Source of the DNA: Hydractinia symbiolongicarpus
Lineage: Eukaryota > Cnidaria > Hydrozoa > Anthoathecata > Hydractiniidae
Reading direction: 5' to 3'
Assembly: GCF_029227915.1 (NCBI RefSeq)
Contig: NC_079880.1
Span: forward strand, 23,562,501-23,622,500
Length of the DNA stretch: 60,000 bases
Position 1 is the stretch's first letter; each line of letters begins with the position of its first letter. Shown piece by piece: positions 31,622-42,087 of the stretch. The position numbers and the translations under genes are program-made. The notes beneath the pieces were generated by a model. It did no database searches, was not told where the DNA came from, and saw only the letters and a program-made list of their open reading frames with translations.

Positions 31622-32439
31622 GTATGCATATAGATTTATATTCCAACTGGCCAGGAAAGCTCTTTCAAAGCATACATAATCTTTTGTATCACCTTATAAT
31701 CATTTTTTTTAGCTTCGCTACCTTCACGAGATTTCCACACCATCAAAGAAAACAGCAGAAATTCCTTTGATCATAATTTAAATACTGGAACTTAATATGG
31801 GGGACAAACTTACGGAGAGTGTAAGTATATAAAATTTATTTTCAGTTGACCAGAAAAGCTCGTTTCCATAATCATTAGGATCACCTTATAAACATTTTTT
31901 AGCTTCGTTACCTTCCCGTGTCTTTCCCACCAGCAACGAAAACAGCGGAACTTCCTTTGGCCATATTTTAAATACTGGAACTTAATATGGGGGACAAACT
32001 TACGGAGAGTGTAAGTATATGAAATTTTGTTTTCAGTTGACCGGAAAAGCTCTTTAAAATACATATTCTTTTGCATTACATTATAAAATTTTCATTTAGC
32101 TTCGCTACCTTCCCGTGTCTTTTCCGCCAGCAACAAAACTAACGGGAATTGCTTCAAGCATATTGAAAACAGCGGAACTCAACATGGTGGACAAACCTAC
32201 GGGGATTGTAAGTATTTCAAACTTATTATCAATTGGTAAGGAAAGCTTTTTTCACACATAAAACTTTTCTGCATTACATTTTGAAATTTTTTTAGCTCTG
32301 CTACATTTCCGATACTTCCATACAAGCAATGAAAACAGCGAAAATCACTTTCGTAATAATGGGAACAGCGAAACTAAAAAATGGTGGACAAACCTACGGA
32401 TTCTTAAGTATATAGACTTATAATTGAATAAACTTAAAA

Positions 32440-35400
32440 TTAGACGGAAAAGTAAAACACGAAATTGATTGCAATACATTGTGGTAGTTTTGTAGTTGCA
32501 AGATTGCACAAAAAGCATCTTTCAAACAAATACCAAACACGCGGTTCCCTATTATAGGAAATCTTCATATCTTTATAAAAATTATAACTCGTGCAGTTTG
32601 TAATACTGCTAACAGTGATGCAACTATGTTCTGACGTTTTATTTTGGAGTGAAGAGAGAGAGTGAAATAACGTCAAAAAGAAACCAATGAAGACAATATT
32701 TCCATCGTCCATATTGTGTAATTTATGTACAACTTTTTTTTGGTAAAAATAAAACAAAATCATGATTTTCTTGCATTTATTCGCTAGGCTTTAGCGAGTT
32801 GTTCCAGTCTATACATACAAAGAGAGCGGATCGGCAAGTTTATTAAATTGTTTCTGCCATTAGCCGAAATAGTTGAAAATGTATATGAATTAAAGGCAGC
32901 AGGTGATTGAAGCAGTTATCAATAAATATACTACATAAGAACTCGAAAAGAGAATGACAATCAGAATTGATCCTAGTGTGCAACACACTATCTTAACCTT
33001 CAATTCATGTTCGTCTCATTCCCTCTTTGATTATTCCGCGACAGTTATTTCTCATTTGGCAACTTTGTTGATGTTATGGATCGATGTCAACCCAAGAGGC
33101 TGACGTCAATGTACTTAATACGGTTTGCAAAACCATTGCATTGAGGCCAAATAACTTGAAAATAGGGTGGCAGCATCAGTTATTTTATAACGATATAACT
33201 AGGTTTACTTAGGTTGAAAATTGAGTAATTCCTAAAACCAGGCCAAATTATCTGGTCTGGAATCAGCGGATTGATGACATCATTGATAACCTTCAAACCT
33301 CAATCTCATAATATCAAGAGCTGCAATCTGTCTGTGTGTGCATGACGACTAATTAACCAATAAAACTTTCTAACGTAGCCTAACGTGCGTTTCGATTCCA
33401 ATTAATAGTATAAAAAGACAAAAATTAAATCTAATCAAGCGGCTCGGCAACGAGGAAAGCATCGCAGGCAACCTTCGAAGTTAATATCACAAACCCTTAT
33501 GTTCAATAAATATGAGTTGTTAGTTGAATCACACTCGCCAATACGTGACTCGAAACACATAGATTACAAAGCAATTTATTGGAAAAGGGACCTTCGAAAT
33601 CAAGACTGTTTAATAAACAAAAGAATTCGGAGACAAAGGATTTACTGATGAAAAAGATTATTTTCAGATTAGCTACGGTTGTTAACGCAACCGTTGCAGA
33701 ACAATACTTGATAAAGTCATTTCATCTTTGTCAAAAAAATTCGGCTACTTAGAATTAATAAAAATGCTTGCTAAGAAAACTTATGGAAGTTATTAAATAT
33801 GTCTTTATTCACAGAAACACAATTAGAGTGCTTTTGTTTCTAGAACAAAATATGTAGAAGAATGACTGCGTTCTCTCGTTTGGTTGAGTCATGTGAGCTG
33901 ACGTAATTGTATGAAATAAGAATTCATGTTTCATGGCGACAATGAAATAACATGAAACAAGAACGTCCCCATTGTAAAATAATGTAGAAGCAACTTTAGC
34001 AAAGTTGAATTGACTCGGGAGAAACTTCTATGCCTATTTTGACACTAATTCTGTTCATTTGGACCCTATAGACGAGTATCTGGAAATCATTCTTAAGAGA
34101 GTATTTTTATAGTTGCCCTGAAAAGTTTACTTACTTTCACTTTTGCCTAATTACACTGTGTTTTTTAATTGACAGTTCTTGCGGCATAAATAAGACAGAA
34201 AATCGAATCGGTTTGAACACTCATACCACACAGAAACCAAATTAATTGTGAACATTTACTGCAAAAATTCGCTCTGAACGCATTCGGCCTGAACATTTGC
34301 TCTGAACATATGCTCTGAGTCATGATCAAATTATCACGTTACAGATGTTACCTGTAGATTTGCGTTAAGCTTTTAACACTCCCAACTTGGTGTCCCGCAC
34401 CAAGTTGGCGAGTAAAATGACATCAAAAAAATGACAAACGTTGTAAACACAACATCTACTAATATGTTTAAAGCTGGATGGCTCGATAATAGTGTGAAAA
34501 ACTTCCTTGCTCATAACAATACTTGACGGAGTTTAGTTAACTGACAGTTCACATTAATAGATAATAGCTTTTGTCCCACTCCCAATTTTTAGACTAACAT
34601 TTTTATAGCTATGTAAATTGATCCTGTTCTTTATTACTTTGCAATTCTTGCTGACGACAGCCCGTTTTAATTCTCCGACCTTTAAGTCGTGAAGCGAAAT
34701 GTTTCGTGACGCCCACATTATGGAAATTGCAGTTAGCACGTTTTTCGAAGCATGCCCTCCACAGAGCACTGGCCAAATGATGCTCTTTGGTTTGGTTTCA
34801 AGAAAAAGTCAATAAACGGCAACTTTTCACAAATATTATGTCTATAAATCAGCTTGTATTTTGCTTAATTCTCGACAGATGATGAAAATTAAGCACTCAT
34901 TCTCAATTAAGCACACCCTTGATCAAGCGCCCACTAGTTGCCTAAAGAAATACGTTTTGACTGAAGAGTGAACACTTACTTTAGTTGTCCTCATTAATTT
35001 GTCAAGAACTTCGGTGAACACTATACGTTTTAAAGTATAAATATATGATAAAATCGGTAGCTATTGCTTTGATTTTGCTGATTTCTTATTATAAAATTTA
35101 TAGAGGTAAGATTTAATGGCAACGCAATGTAACAGCGGCAAAACAGGCACGAATCTAGCCATTTTTTTATTATGTCTAAGCGTTGAATATAAAGAAAACA
35201 ATGCAGGGGGACTTGTTCTGTTCTACGCCATTGCGTCAGAAGTTTCGCTACTAAAACGAGTTTTACGTACAGTAATTCACCAAGTTGTTTTCCTCAACAA
35301 GGTCGTGGCACAAGGGAAAATTTCAAGTCGTATCGTTTAGTTTTATTCAAGTCTTAGTAATACATCTTCCTCCTACAAAATATTCTTGAACACTTTGATC

Positions 35401-36440
35401 GGCAGAGTTGAGTTTCTTCAGCATCTTTTGAAAGTGTTTTTATACAGAAATGCGAAATCAGCAATCGAAGAACAGGCACATTGTTTATTACATTAGTCAC
35501 GGTTGATCCGCTATGGCATTGTTTTTTAAACCAATCAGCTTGATTTTTCGAGAATTTAAACCAATCAGGATATTTTAAAATCATAACAAGCTTTTTAATT
35601 GACATGTGAGGCAAAGAAACTTTTTTTGTGATAACTAAAGTCAATTTTATTTAAAAAATAAAATCATTAAAAAGCTTATAAAAAAAGCTAACATAAACAA
35701 ATAATACCGTTCGGTATAGAAGACTTCTTTTAAGCTTCATGTCAACATTTCACAACTTTTTGCTAACGAAATGTAATAAATTTTGTGGACAATAGTTATA
35801 AGTGGAAAGAATGCATATCTGTCTTCCCCGCTCTCATGAAAAATATCAAAAAGGGAAGAATGATAAGTGTAGTTTACTAGACTTCTGTTATAACATAAAC
35901 GCTAGATATTAGCTAAACAAAAGATGTAGCAACCTGACACCACAAACAGCTAAATTCGCCCCGAAATTGACTGAAAGTTGCTCTTCTAAGTCTAATATTT
36001 TGCACCTTTTAATTAGCTAATATTATAAACAAAACATTATATCCATAATAACAAATAAGGAGAAATACATAGCTTAGCTATCATAGAAACAAAAAAAAAA
36101 AAAAAAAACAACTAACCTTAAAGTAAAGCTACTGCGCAGCAATCCTTGTTTGTTTTGGGTTTATGGGCAGGAAGATAGTACTCTGCAGGCTAATTTCGTT
36201 GTATTAAGCAAAAATCAACTTGCTTTTGTACCACGTCAGGAAATAGTAACATAGAATGATATTTAAGTTCCTCCAGCAATTCGGCATAAATTTCATGTAT
36301 CCCATCAGAATTTTCTCATTCGAGAACCAAATTCACACGCTCTCGCAAGCTGTTTCAATCCATGTTGATAGCGGAAAGATCCCTTCGAACATGTGTGACC
36401 GATATTTATACCAAGCGCCTATAATCTTTATCAATACGTA
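32440..36440. other. Noncoding interval, about 4 kb
   Basis: No supported gene. Contains a strong hairpin at 34382-34408, a poly(A) run near 36095 and many short chance ORFs (for example 34554-34769, 35116-35340, 35354-35644). Confidence 0.45.
34382..34408. repeat. Perfect 11-bp hairpin with 5-nt loop
   Basis: CCAACTTGGTG pairs with CACCAAGTTGG around TCCCG; flanking ACTC (34377-34380) and GAGT (34410-34413) extend the stem past one mismatch. Could be a structured RNA or foldback scar. Confidence 0.8.
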
Positions 36441-36660
36441 GAAACAACCTTGACAGGGTTTGTGTGCTGTAAAGTCTAGTTCCACGGTCAAACCCTTACA
36501 AAAGAACATACTAAAGTTATGTCTAGTAACAACCTTGACAGGGTTTGTGCGCTATAACGTCTAGCGCCACGGTCAAACTCTCAACGGAAGAACATATTAT
36601 AGTAATACCTAGAAACAACCTTGACAGGGTTGGTGTGCTATAAAGTATAATCTAGGTATA
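36441..36660. repeat. 86-bp tandem repeat, about 2.5 copies
   Basis: AACAACCTTGACAGGG starts at 36443, 36528 and 36614, giving periods of 85 and 86 bp. Each copy also has CTA..GTCTAG..CCACGGTCAAAC, and GACAGGGTTTG partly mirrors CGGTCAAACCC. Confidence 0.85.
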
Positions 36661-37206
36661 ACATTCCATGGATTTACCTACCGGTTGATTGGATTCGCAT
36701 TATGGGTTATGTGATATCGCAGATAAGGCGAAGGAAACAAAGAAGTAAATTTTCGTCCCAGGAATTCTAGGTATAATTTGAAAACACCCAAATTTATCTC
36801 GGAACTTTTTTCTCGTGCACCGCTGCGTAATATTCGGATTATTTTTTTACTACGTCATGTGACAGGGTTGACATAGACTAAATCCGCGCCTGGCGAAAGA
36901 TCGTGACAATGTGCGTATAGTATCTGATGTCGAACTCAGTTTTTGCAGTAGTCTTACTCTTAGATTAGCTTTTTTGAATGTTTTTTGCAAAGTTTTCAAT
37001 CATTGATAAAGTCTGGTTGAAGGTAATTACCAAATACTTATACGTTGCCGTTTTGTGAATTTGCTGGTTACGGTAGCTATATTATGTTCAGTTTAGAATT
37101 TTCACATTCATCATTTGTTCCAAGCAGCATGATTTCTGTCTTTCCTTTGGCAAGATTGATTGTTCCCCACACACTACTTATCAATAGAGTAAAAGTCAGC
37201 AATTAG

Positions 37207-38000
37207 CTATTTATTGACGTTCTTTACTTTTTTTTTCTCGACACAAAGAATTGTGTTATCTGCATACTTTAATATATGGGAGTGTTTGACAATGTCAACA
37301 ATGTTATTAGAAAAGAATATAAACACTAAGGTTACCAAAATGGACCTTTGTGTGACACCGTAATAAACCGGTTGTTTAGTTCTTTTTGAAGTTTCTCTTT
37401 CAACGACTTTCGACCTTCCAAGAAGATAGTTTGTGAACCAGAGTAGTTGAGTATTTACTACACCATATACTTTTAGTTTCACTAGCAATTGACTGTGACT
37501 TACGGTGTTAAAAGCCCTACTCAAGCCAATAAAGCATGAACCAACTTAATTACTGGCATCGACCTCTTTTCTGATGTCATCGATCAGTAAAATGGCTTAA
37601 TGTCTTAGATATATGTTCCGGGCAGTCTTTAACCATACTAGATGGTAAGCTATCGTTTTCCGTTGCTTTATGGCGACAAAGATTCTTTAACTGATTCATT
37701 ACGAAAACGTTAGAGATATTTGCAGTTAGAAAAGTTGATGTGTTTTCATAGTTATTTTCAATGATATTTTCACACGAAGTATGTAAGTAAGACTGATTTT
37801 TTAATAACTTTTGTTGCATTGGCGAAATATGAACTAAACGTCCTTGCCGTAACCTTTTTATTAGATGTGTCATTGCTGATAGACTTTGATTTGGAGGAAA
37901 ATATTTTCATGATTATAACGCCAAACTTCTTAGGATTGCTTGAATTTTCTCCAATAAGTTTTTTATGAAAGTTTGCAGTAGTAGCTTTGATCATATTGTT
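37207..38000 (-). pseudogene. LINE-type reverse transcriptase fragment
   Basis: Minus-strand segments give, in order, a pre-RT region (37994-37770: ANFHKKLIGENSSNPKKFG), then LKNLCRHKATENDSLPSSM-VKD (37680-37620), then LSRAFNTVSHSQLLVKLKVYG and HILKYADNTIL (37524-37260). These are the HKATG.D.LP, DLSKAFDTV.H..LL.KL and LKYADDT blocks of CR1/Jockey-type LINEs. The catalytic YADD has become YADN and VPQGSILGP has become VTQRSILVT, and several frame changes occur, so it is inactive. Upstream decay may reach about 38250. Confidence 0.75.
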
Positions 38001-38414
38001 GCCGGCATTTTTGTTGCTTTTTTACACGACGAATAATCGGTGTCACTTTTCGATTTTTTTGCGTTCATATACAGCCTATCACGATGAGACATTGATTGCT
38101 TAACTTCAGGAGTTATCCGATCACTACGTTTCCCCGATTCTTTTCCTTAATAATTGGGGCATATTTGTTAAATATCGTTTCCATTATATCGTTAAAGTAT
38201 TGAAGTGCTATATCTACATCAGCTTTATTATATACACACCTTTAATCAAGCACTATGAAATCCTCGTTCATTTTTATAGGATTGTAGTTTTTATAATTCC
38301 TAACAGTTATTTCGCAAGGAGTAAATTTTCCATAGTTCTTTCTGCGGATACATCACACCATGTGATAGGGAATATTATTATGTGATTTTTTTGCATATTT
38401 ATTTTGATGAGATA

Positions 38415-39115
38415 GAGTCTGGTCATTAAATTTTCCAGTATCTGGTCAGTGAATTGTTTCGAAATATTATGTGGTACCACTCAAATCATTTTTGTAAAAG
38501 GCGAACAAAGATTATCCCAATTCTGCGTTTTTTATCTGAATGTTCATTACTAATTTAATCTATTGATTAGTCTGGTCTGTAAATTACTTTAAATTTGGTC
38601 AATGAAATATGCTTTTATTTTATCACATCGTACTACCTATTTTTTTTCAAAATAGTAGACATAAGTTATTTTGTCTGTGCATGTTTTTATTTTTATTTGA
38701 TGCTTTTATAAAGCTATTTTGACATTTTAAGGGTCTGGTCAGTAAATTACGCAAAATCTGGTCAGTGAAATATGCTGTTGGCATATCACGTGGTACTGCT
38801 TAGTCCATTTACAGACACAAATTATTTAACAATGCACATTTTTCTCTTATCCAATGATTTTATAGCTGTTTTTGACATTTCAAGGTCCTGGTCTGTGAAT
38901 TATACTAATCCTGGTTAGTGAAATATATAATGTTGATATATCACGTGATACCACCTAATTAGTTTTTTAAAATGGTAGATAGAAATTATTTCATTTATAC
39001 GAGTATTTTTCGATTTTATTTGATGATTTTAGGCTTTTTTACCATTTTTAGATCCTGGTCCGTAAAGTACACGGAATCTGGTCAGTGAAATATACTTTTT
39101 GAATATCACGTGGTA
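38415..39115. repeat. Satellite of about 155-165 bp, roughly 4.5 copies
   Basis: Paired words TCTGGTCAGTRAATTA..TCTGGTCAGTGAAATAT recur near 38419, 38570, 38732, 38886 and 39053, followed by TATCACGTGGTACTRC and TTTTATTTGATGATTTTA. Copies are diverged, with spacings of 151 to 167 bp. Confidence 0.8.
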
Positions 39116-39599
39116 CTCTGCAATAATCTTTTTAGAATTAGTCTTGTCAGTTATCTTTATTATACGCCTTATTGCTATATTTTGGCTGTTGATCATATTT
39201 GGTAGTGTTGTTGTTGCGCAAGCGCACTGATATTTTGAAGTATCATATGAGTTCATCTGATACTATGTACTTAGCTTCCCTCATACCGAATTTCAATCAA
39301 AATTGATAATTTTTTTCCGAGTTCTGTGTTCCGAGGCTATACCTTCTTTTTCACAATATTCCGTGATAAAAAAATTGCATTTTGGGCCGAAAAAAATTCC
39401 ACCTTCCACATGGAGGAGTGCGTAGCGATTTGTCAAATTTTACACTCCAATCACACATCTTCAATTCTTCATAACGTTTATACAGTAAATGATAAAAGGG
39501 TTAACCCCTTGTTGGAAAGCTAAAGAAAAGCTTTCAAAATATCTAAACGGTTAGGTATGTAGCATGACTTAATAACAATCACCTTTATTTAAAATAGGA

Positions 39600-40106
39600 T
39601 TATTTGAAACAGTATTGGTAATAATGGATAAATAAAAAGAAACGGTAGATTTTAGCGACATAGGGGCGTTTTGATAGATAACATTTGAACAATGAAATTG
39701 GGCAACGGGCGGTTTTTGTTTCAAACATTTTCGATGTAACAAGTCTGTGTTTTTCATGCAATCCACTTTGCCTAGTTTTTGTAATTCCTTCAGCATAAGT
39801 CAAGCATTGTGTGCTTTTTTATCATTTCAAAAAGTGAAATCCTCAATTTTCATTGCATGATGTTTCTGTCTTCTCCTCATTCCAAAATGCTGGGTAAACA
39901 GCCAGAGCAGTGTGTTAATAATTGCAATCGGTGTGCTCCTTCCAAATTGACCGCACTCCCAAAAAGTTTCCTTCCCTTCCTTTGATAAGCTGCAACTCAT
40001 GTTTGGTCTCTTCATCACTTGCACAAATTTGCAAATGCCTTGCAACAATATTATAACTATAATATATATAGGAAATATAGCTAGTATGTTTCACATAATT
40101 ATCCAT
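39600..40106 (-). pseudogene. Crypton-derived/QRICH1-ZMYM-like domain fragment
   Basis: Minus strand 40048-39827 reads FWECGQFGRSTPIAIINTLL and QHFGMRRRQKHHAMKIEDF, and 39803-39600 reads TYAEGITKTRQSGLHEKHRL and CPISLFKCYLSKRP. These are the LG..SP.AL..T..F....HFG.RG..EHH.L...DF and Y.E..TKTRQGG......CP...F..Y...RP blocks of the DUF3504 tyrosine-recombinase-derived domain of QRICH1/ZMYM2 and Crypton elements. A frameshift near 39815 separates them. Only this exon-sized piece is present. Confidence 0.65.
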
Positions 40107-40281
40107 CTTACTAGTTCTTGATCTTTTCTATAATTCTCTTCCTAATACTCTTGTGAAACGTACAATGTTATGAACTGTTTTTGTGTTGTTGTTTTTTATA
40201 TTAACCTTTATGCACATACAAATATCATATATTACTTCAGAAGAAGAGCCATTTTGTACAATTATGGAGCTGAAATATAAC

Positions 40282-40559
40282 CGTTATTATTATTGTTATT
40301 GTTATTGTTATTGTTATTGTTATTGTTATTGTTATTGTTATTGTTATTGTTATTGTTATTGTTATTGTTATTGTTATTGTTATTGTTATTGTTATTGTTA
40401 TTGTTATTGTTATTGTTATTGTTATTGTTATTGTTATTGTTATTGTTATTGTTATTGTTATTGTTATTGTTATTGTTATTGTTATTGTTATTGTTATTGT
40501 TATTGTTATTGTTATTGTTATTGTTATTGTTATTGTTATTGTTATTGTTATTGTTATTA
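40282..40559. repeat. (ATTGTT)n hexanucleotide microsatellite, about 45 copies
   Basis: Uninterrupted TTATTG/ATTGTT from 40287 to 40557, flanked by TTATTA variants. Two overlapping frames are open through it (Tyr-Cys and poly-Leu), which are artefacts. Confidence 0.97.
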
Positions 40560-40789
40560 CTAGTCCTGACTAAACGATTTCCCTTTTTTTACGTTTTAAA
40601 ATTATTTATCTTCGTAGCTTCTTTTGGTCTTTCTTTGTGGACTCTCTGCCGTTTGAAGTTTGGGAAATATTATGCAATAAACCTGACCATACATTATATT
40701 AAATGGAAGAGTGGGTGATAAAAATTAAGTATCATAGTGGACATAAGGCAAAGAGATATACCTACGATTTCTTTTTGTTGTTGTGTTTT

Positions 40790-41560
40790 TTTTAACTGTT
40801 TTCACTTCTTCAGTGAGCTGTAAAGGCTAAGGTTGGTACCACAGTGAAAACTGGCTTATTTATCTTAATTTTTGAATGAAGCACTAGCACAGCGTCCAAC
40901 ACCGCTGCGGAGTTCAAGCAGTCATTCCAAATTTGGAAGAATGTCTTTCTCGCAGTTGAAATGTCTTACTTATTACAGTTTTTACTCATAACTTAAGATT
41001 AGTTCACTAGCTTTCCAAGGTTGATCGCTTCACCGTTAAAACCGATGGAACTCAATAATATTGAAAGATTATCAATAAACTTACGTTGGTACGAATATGT
41101 GACGCAATTGTTGTAATACAAACAGACTGGTACTGTTAGAAAGCCAATGAAATACGTGTTTCGCGAGCATTAAAGCCCAGGATTGATACCAGAATAAAAA
41201 TTGTGTTATTCATCTTAAGTTTTAAATACAACAGTTCCAAAGTTCCGGAGGTCAAGTAGTCATTCCAAGTTTAAAAGAATATTATTTATCATTTATCATT
41301 TATCACAGTTATTACGCGAAAGGTCAAAATCATTTTACTAGCTTTCCATGGTCAATCGCTTCAAAGTTAAAACCAATGGAACCCAGTTGTATCGGAATAT
41401 TATCGCTTAGTTCGATTTGGTATAAATATGTGACGCAACACAAACGGACTGGTACTGTTAGAAAGGCAATAAAATGCAGTTTTACAAACAGTCATCACTT
41501 CTTCAGCGCAAGATCTTCAGTGAAAAATGACTAATCCATCTTAATTTTAGGATAAAAAAA
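40790..41560. repeat. Tandem duplication of a roughly 340-bp unit, with a third partial copy
   Basis: CACTTCTTCAG.., CAAGCAGTCATTCCAA/CAAGTAGTCATTCCAA, CTAGCTTTCCAAGGTTGATCGCTTC/CTAGCTTTCCATGGTCAATCGC and GACTGGTACTGTTAGAAAG each occur at 40800-41145 and again at 41165-41465; the CACTTCTTCAG start recurs at 41497. Copies are clearly diverged. No coding signal. Confidence 0.8.
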
Positions 41561-42087
41561 TGTTATATTTGCAATCATCAAGTGGTTTGAATTCTAACGG
41601 AACACAACACACGTACCAAAAGAAAATTTAAATAGGTTACAGTTTTGATTTAGTGTCAGGGTCAAAAAGAATTTAGATCCATTAATGGCTTTATTAAAAG
41701 TTGCAATTTTAAAATTGGCAAGTGAAAGCAGAAATGTGGGGGTAGCTGTTAATTTCTTTCAATAAGGAACGCGTAAGGGGGGTTGTAAAAACATTAAAAA
41801 CAGACTTTTAGTTGTCTTTCTTTTTTTACCTATTTATACAAAAAAAAATTTCCAGTACAATTTTTTTGTTTGTTTGCACAGGTTACACTGTTGAAAGATA
41901 TTTCGTTTAACGTTTCGATAAACAGAGTTTGATGCATAAATTTCAGCACCAATGCTCGTATGTAGGGTGCATTATAGTGCGCATTGTGACAAATAGAATC
42001 ACAATGCTGTGTGCATAAAAGAAGCTTAGTCACATGCGTGCCATATGCCGTCTTTTGCTTACTGATAAGTGTCACGTGAATGCCATG
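41560..42087. other. 3' flank of the secreted-protein gene; no gene seen
   Basis: Some of it is probably 3' UTR of the minus-strand gene ending at 42088. The ORF 42075-41830 lacks support. Confidence 0.35.

Larger units (their letters stand above)
31143..32405 (+). repeat. Tandem array of six 108-nt exon-like units encoding a Gly/Asn/Gln-rich peptide
   Basis: Units 31143-31250, 31514-31621, 31713-31820, 31903-32010, 32100-32207 and about 32296-32405. The first five are exactly 108 nt, flanked by an AG acceptor and a GTAAGT/GTATGC donor; all are phase 1/1, so any subset could be spliced in frame. The shared peptide is NSGNHFGHTGNSGTQNGG-like, ending Q-x-Y-G-D. Units 1, 2 and 5 are open in that frame; 3 and 4 carry the same CAA-to-TAA stop; unit 6 has an extra A and a lost donor. 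Introns between units are also similar. No parent gene was found on either side, so this is an orphan, partly dead exon array. Confidence 0.8.

Noticed and set aside
31143-32405. Reading the array in its 0 frame (unit 1 is fully open there)
   Set aside because: Unit 2 has a stop in that frame, while the phase-1 frame keeps the Gly/Asn motif across units.
40183-40718. Overlapping ORFs with poly(Tyr-Cys) and poly-Leu
   Set aside because: Artefacts of the (ATTGTT)n microsatellite, open in several frames with no flanking gene.
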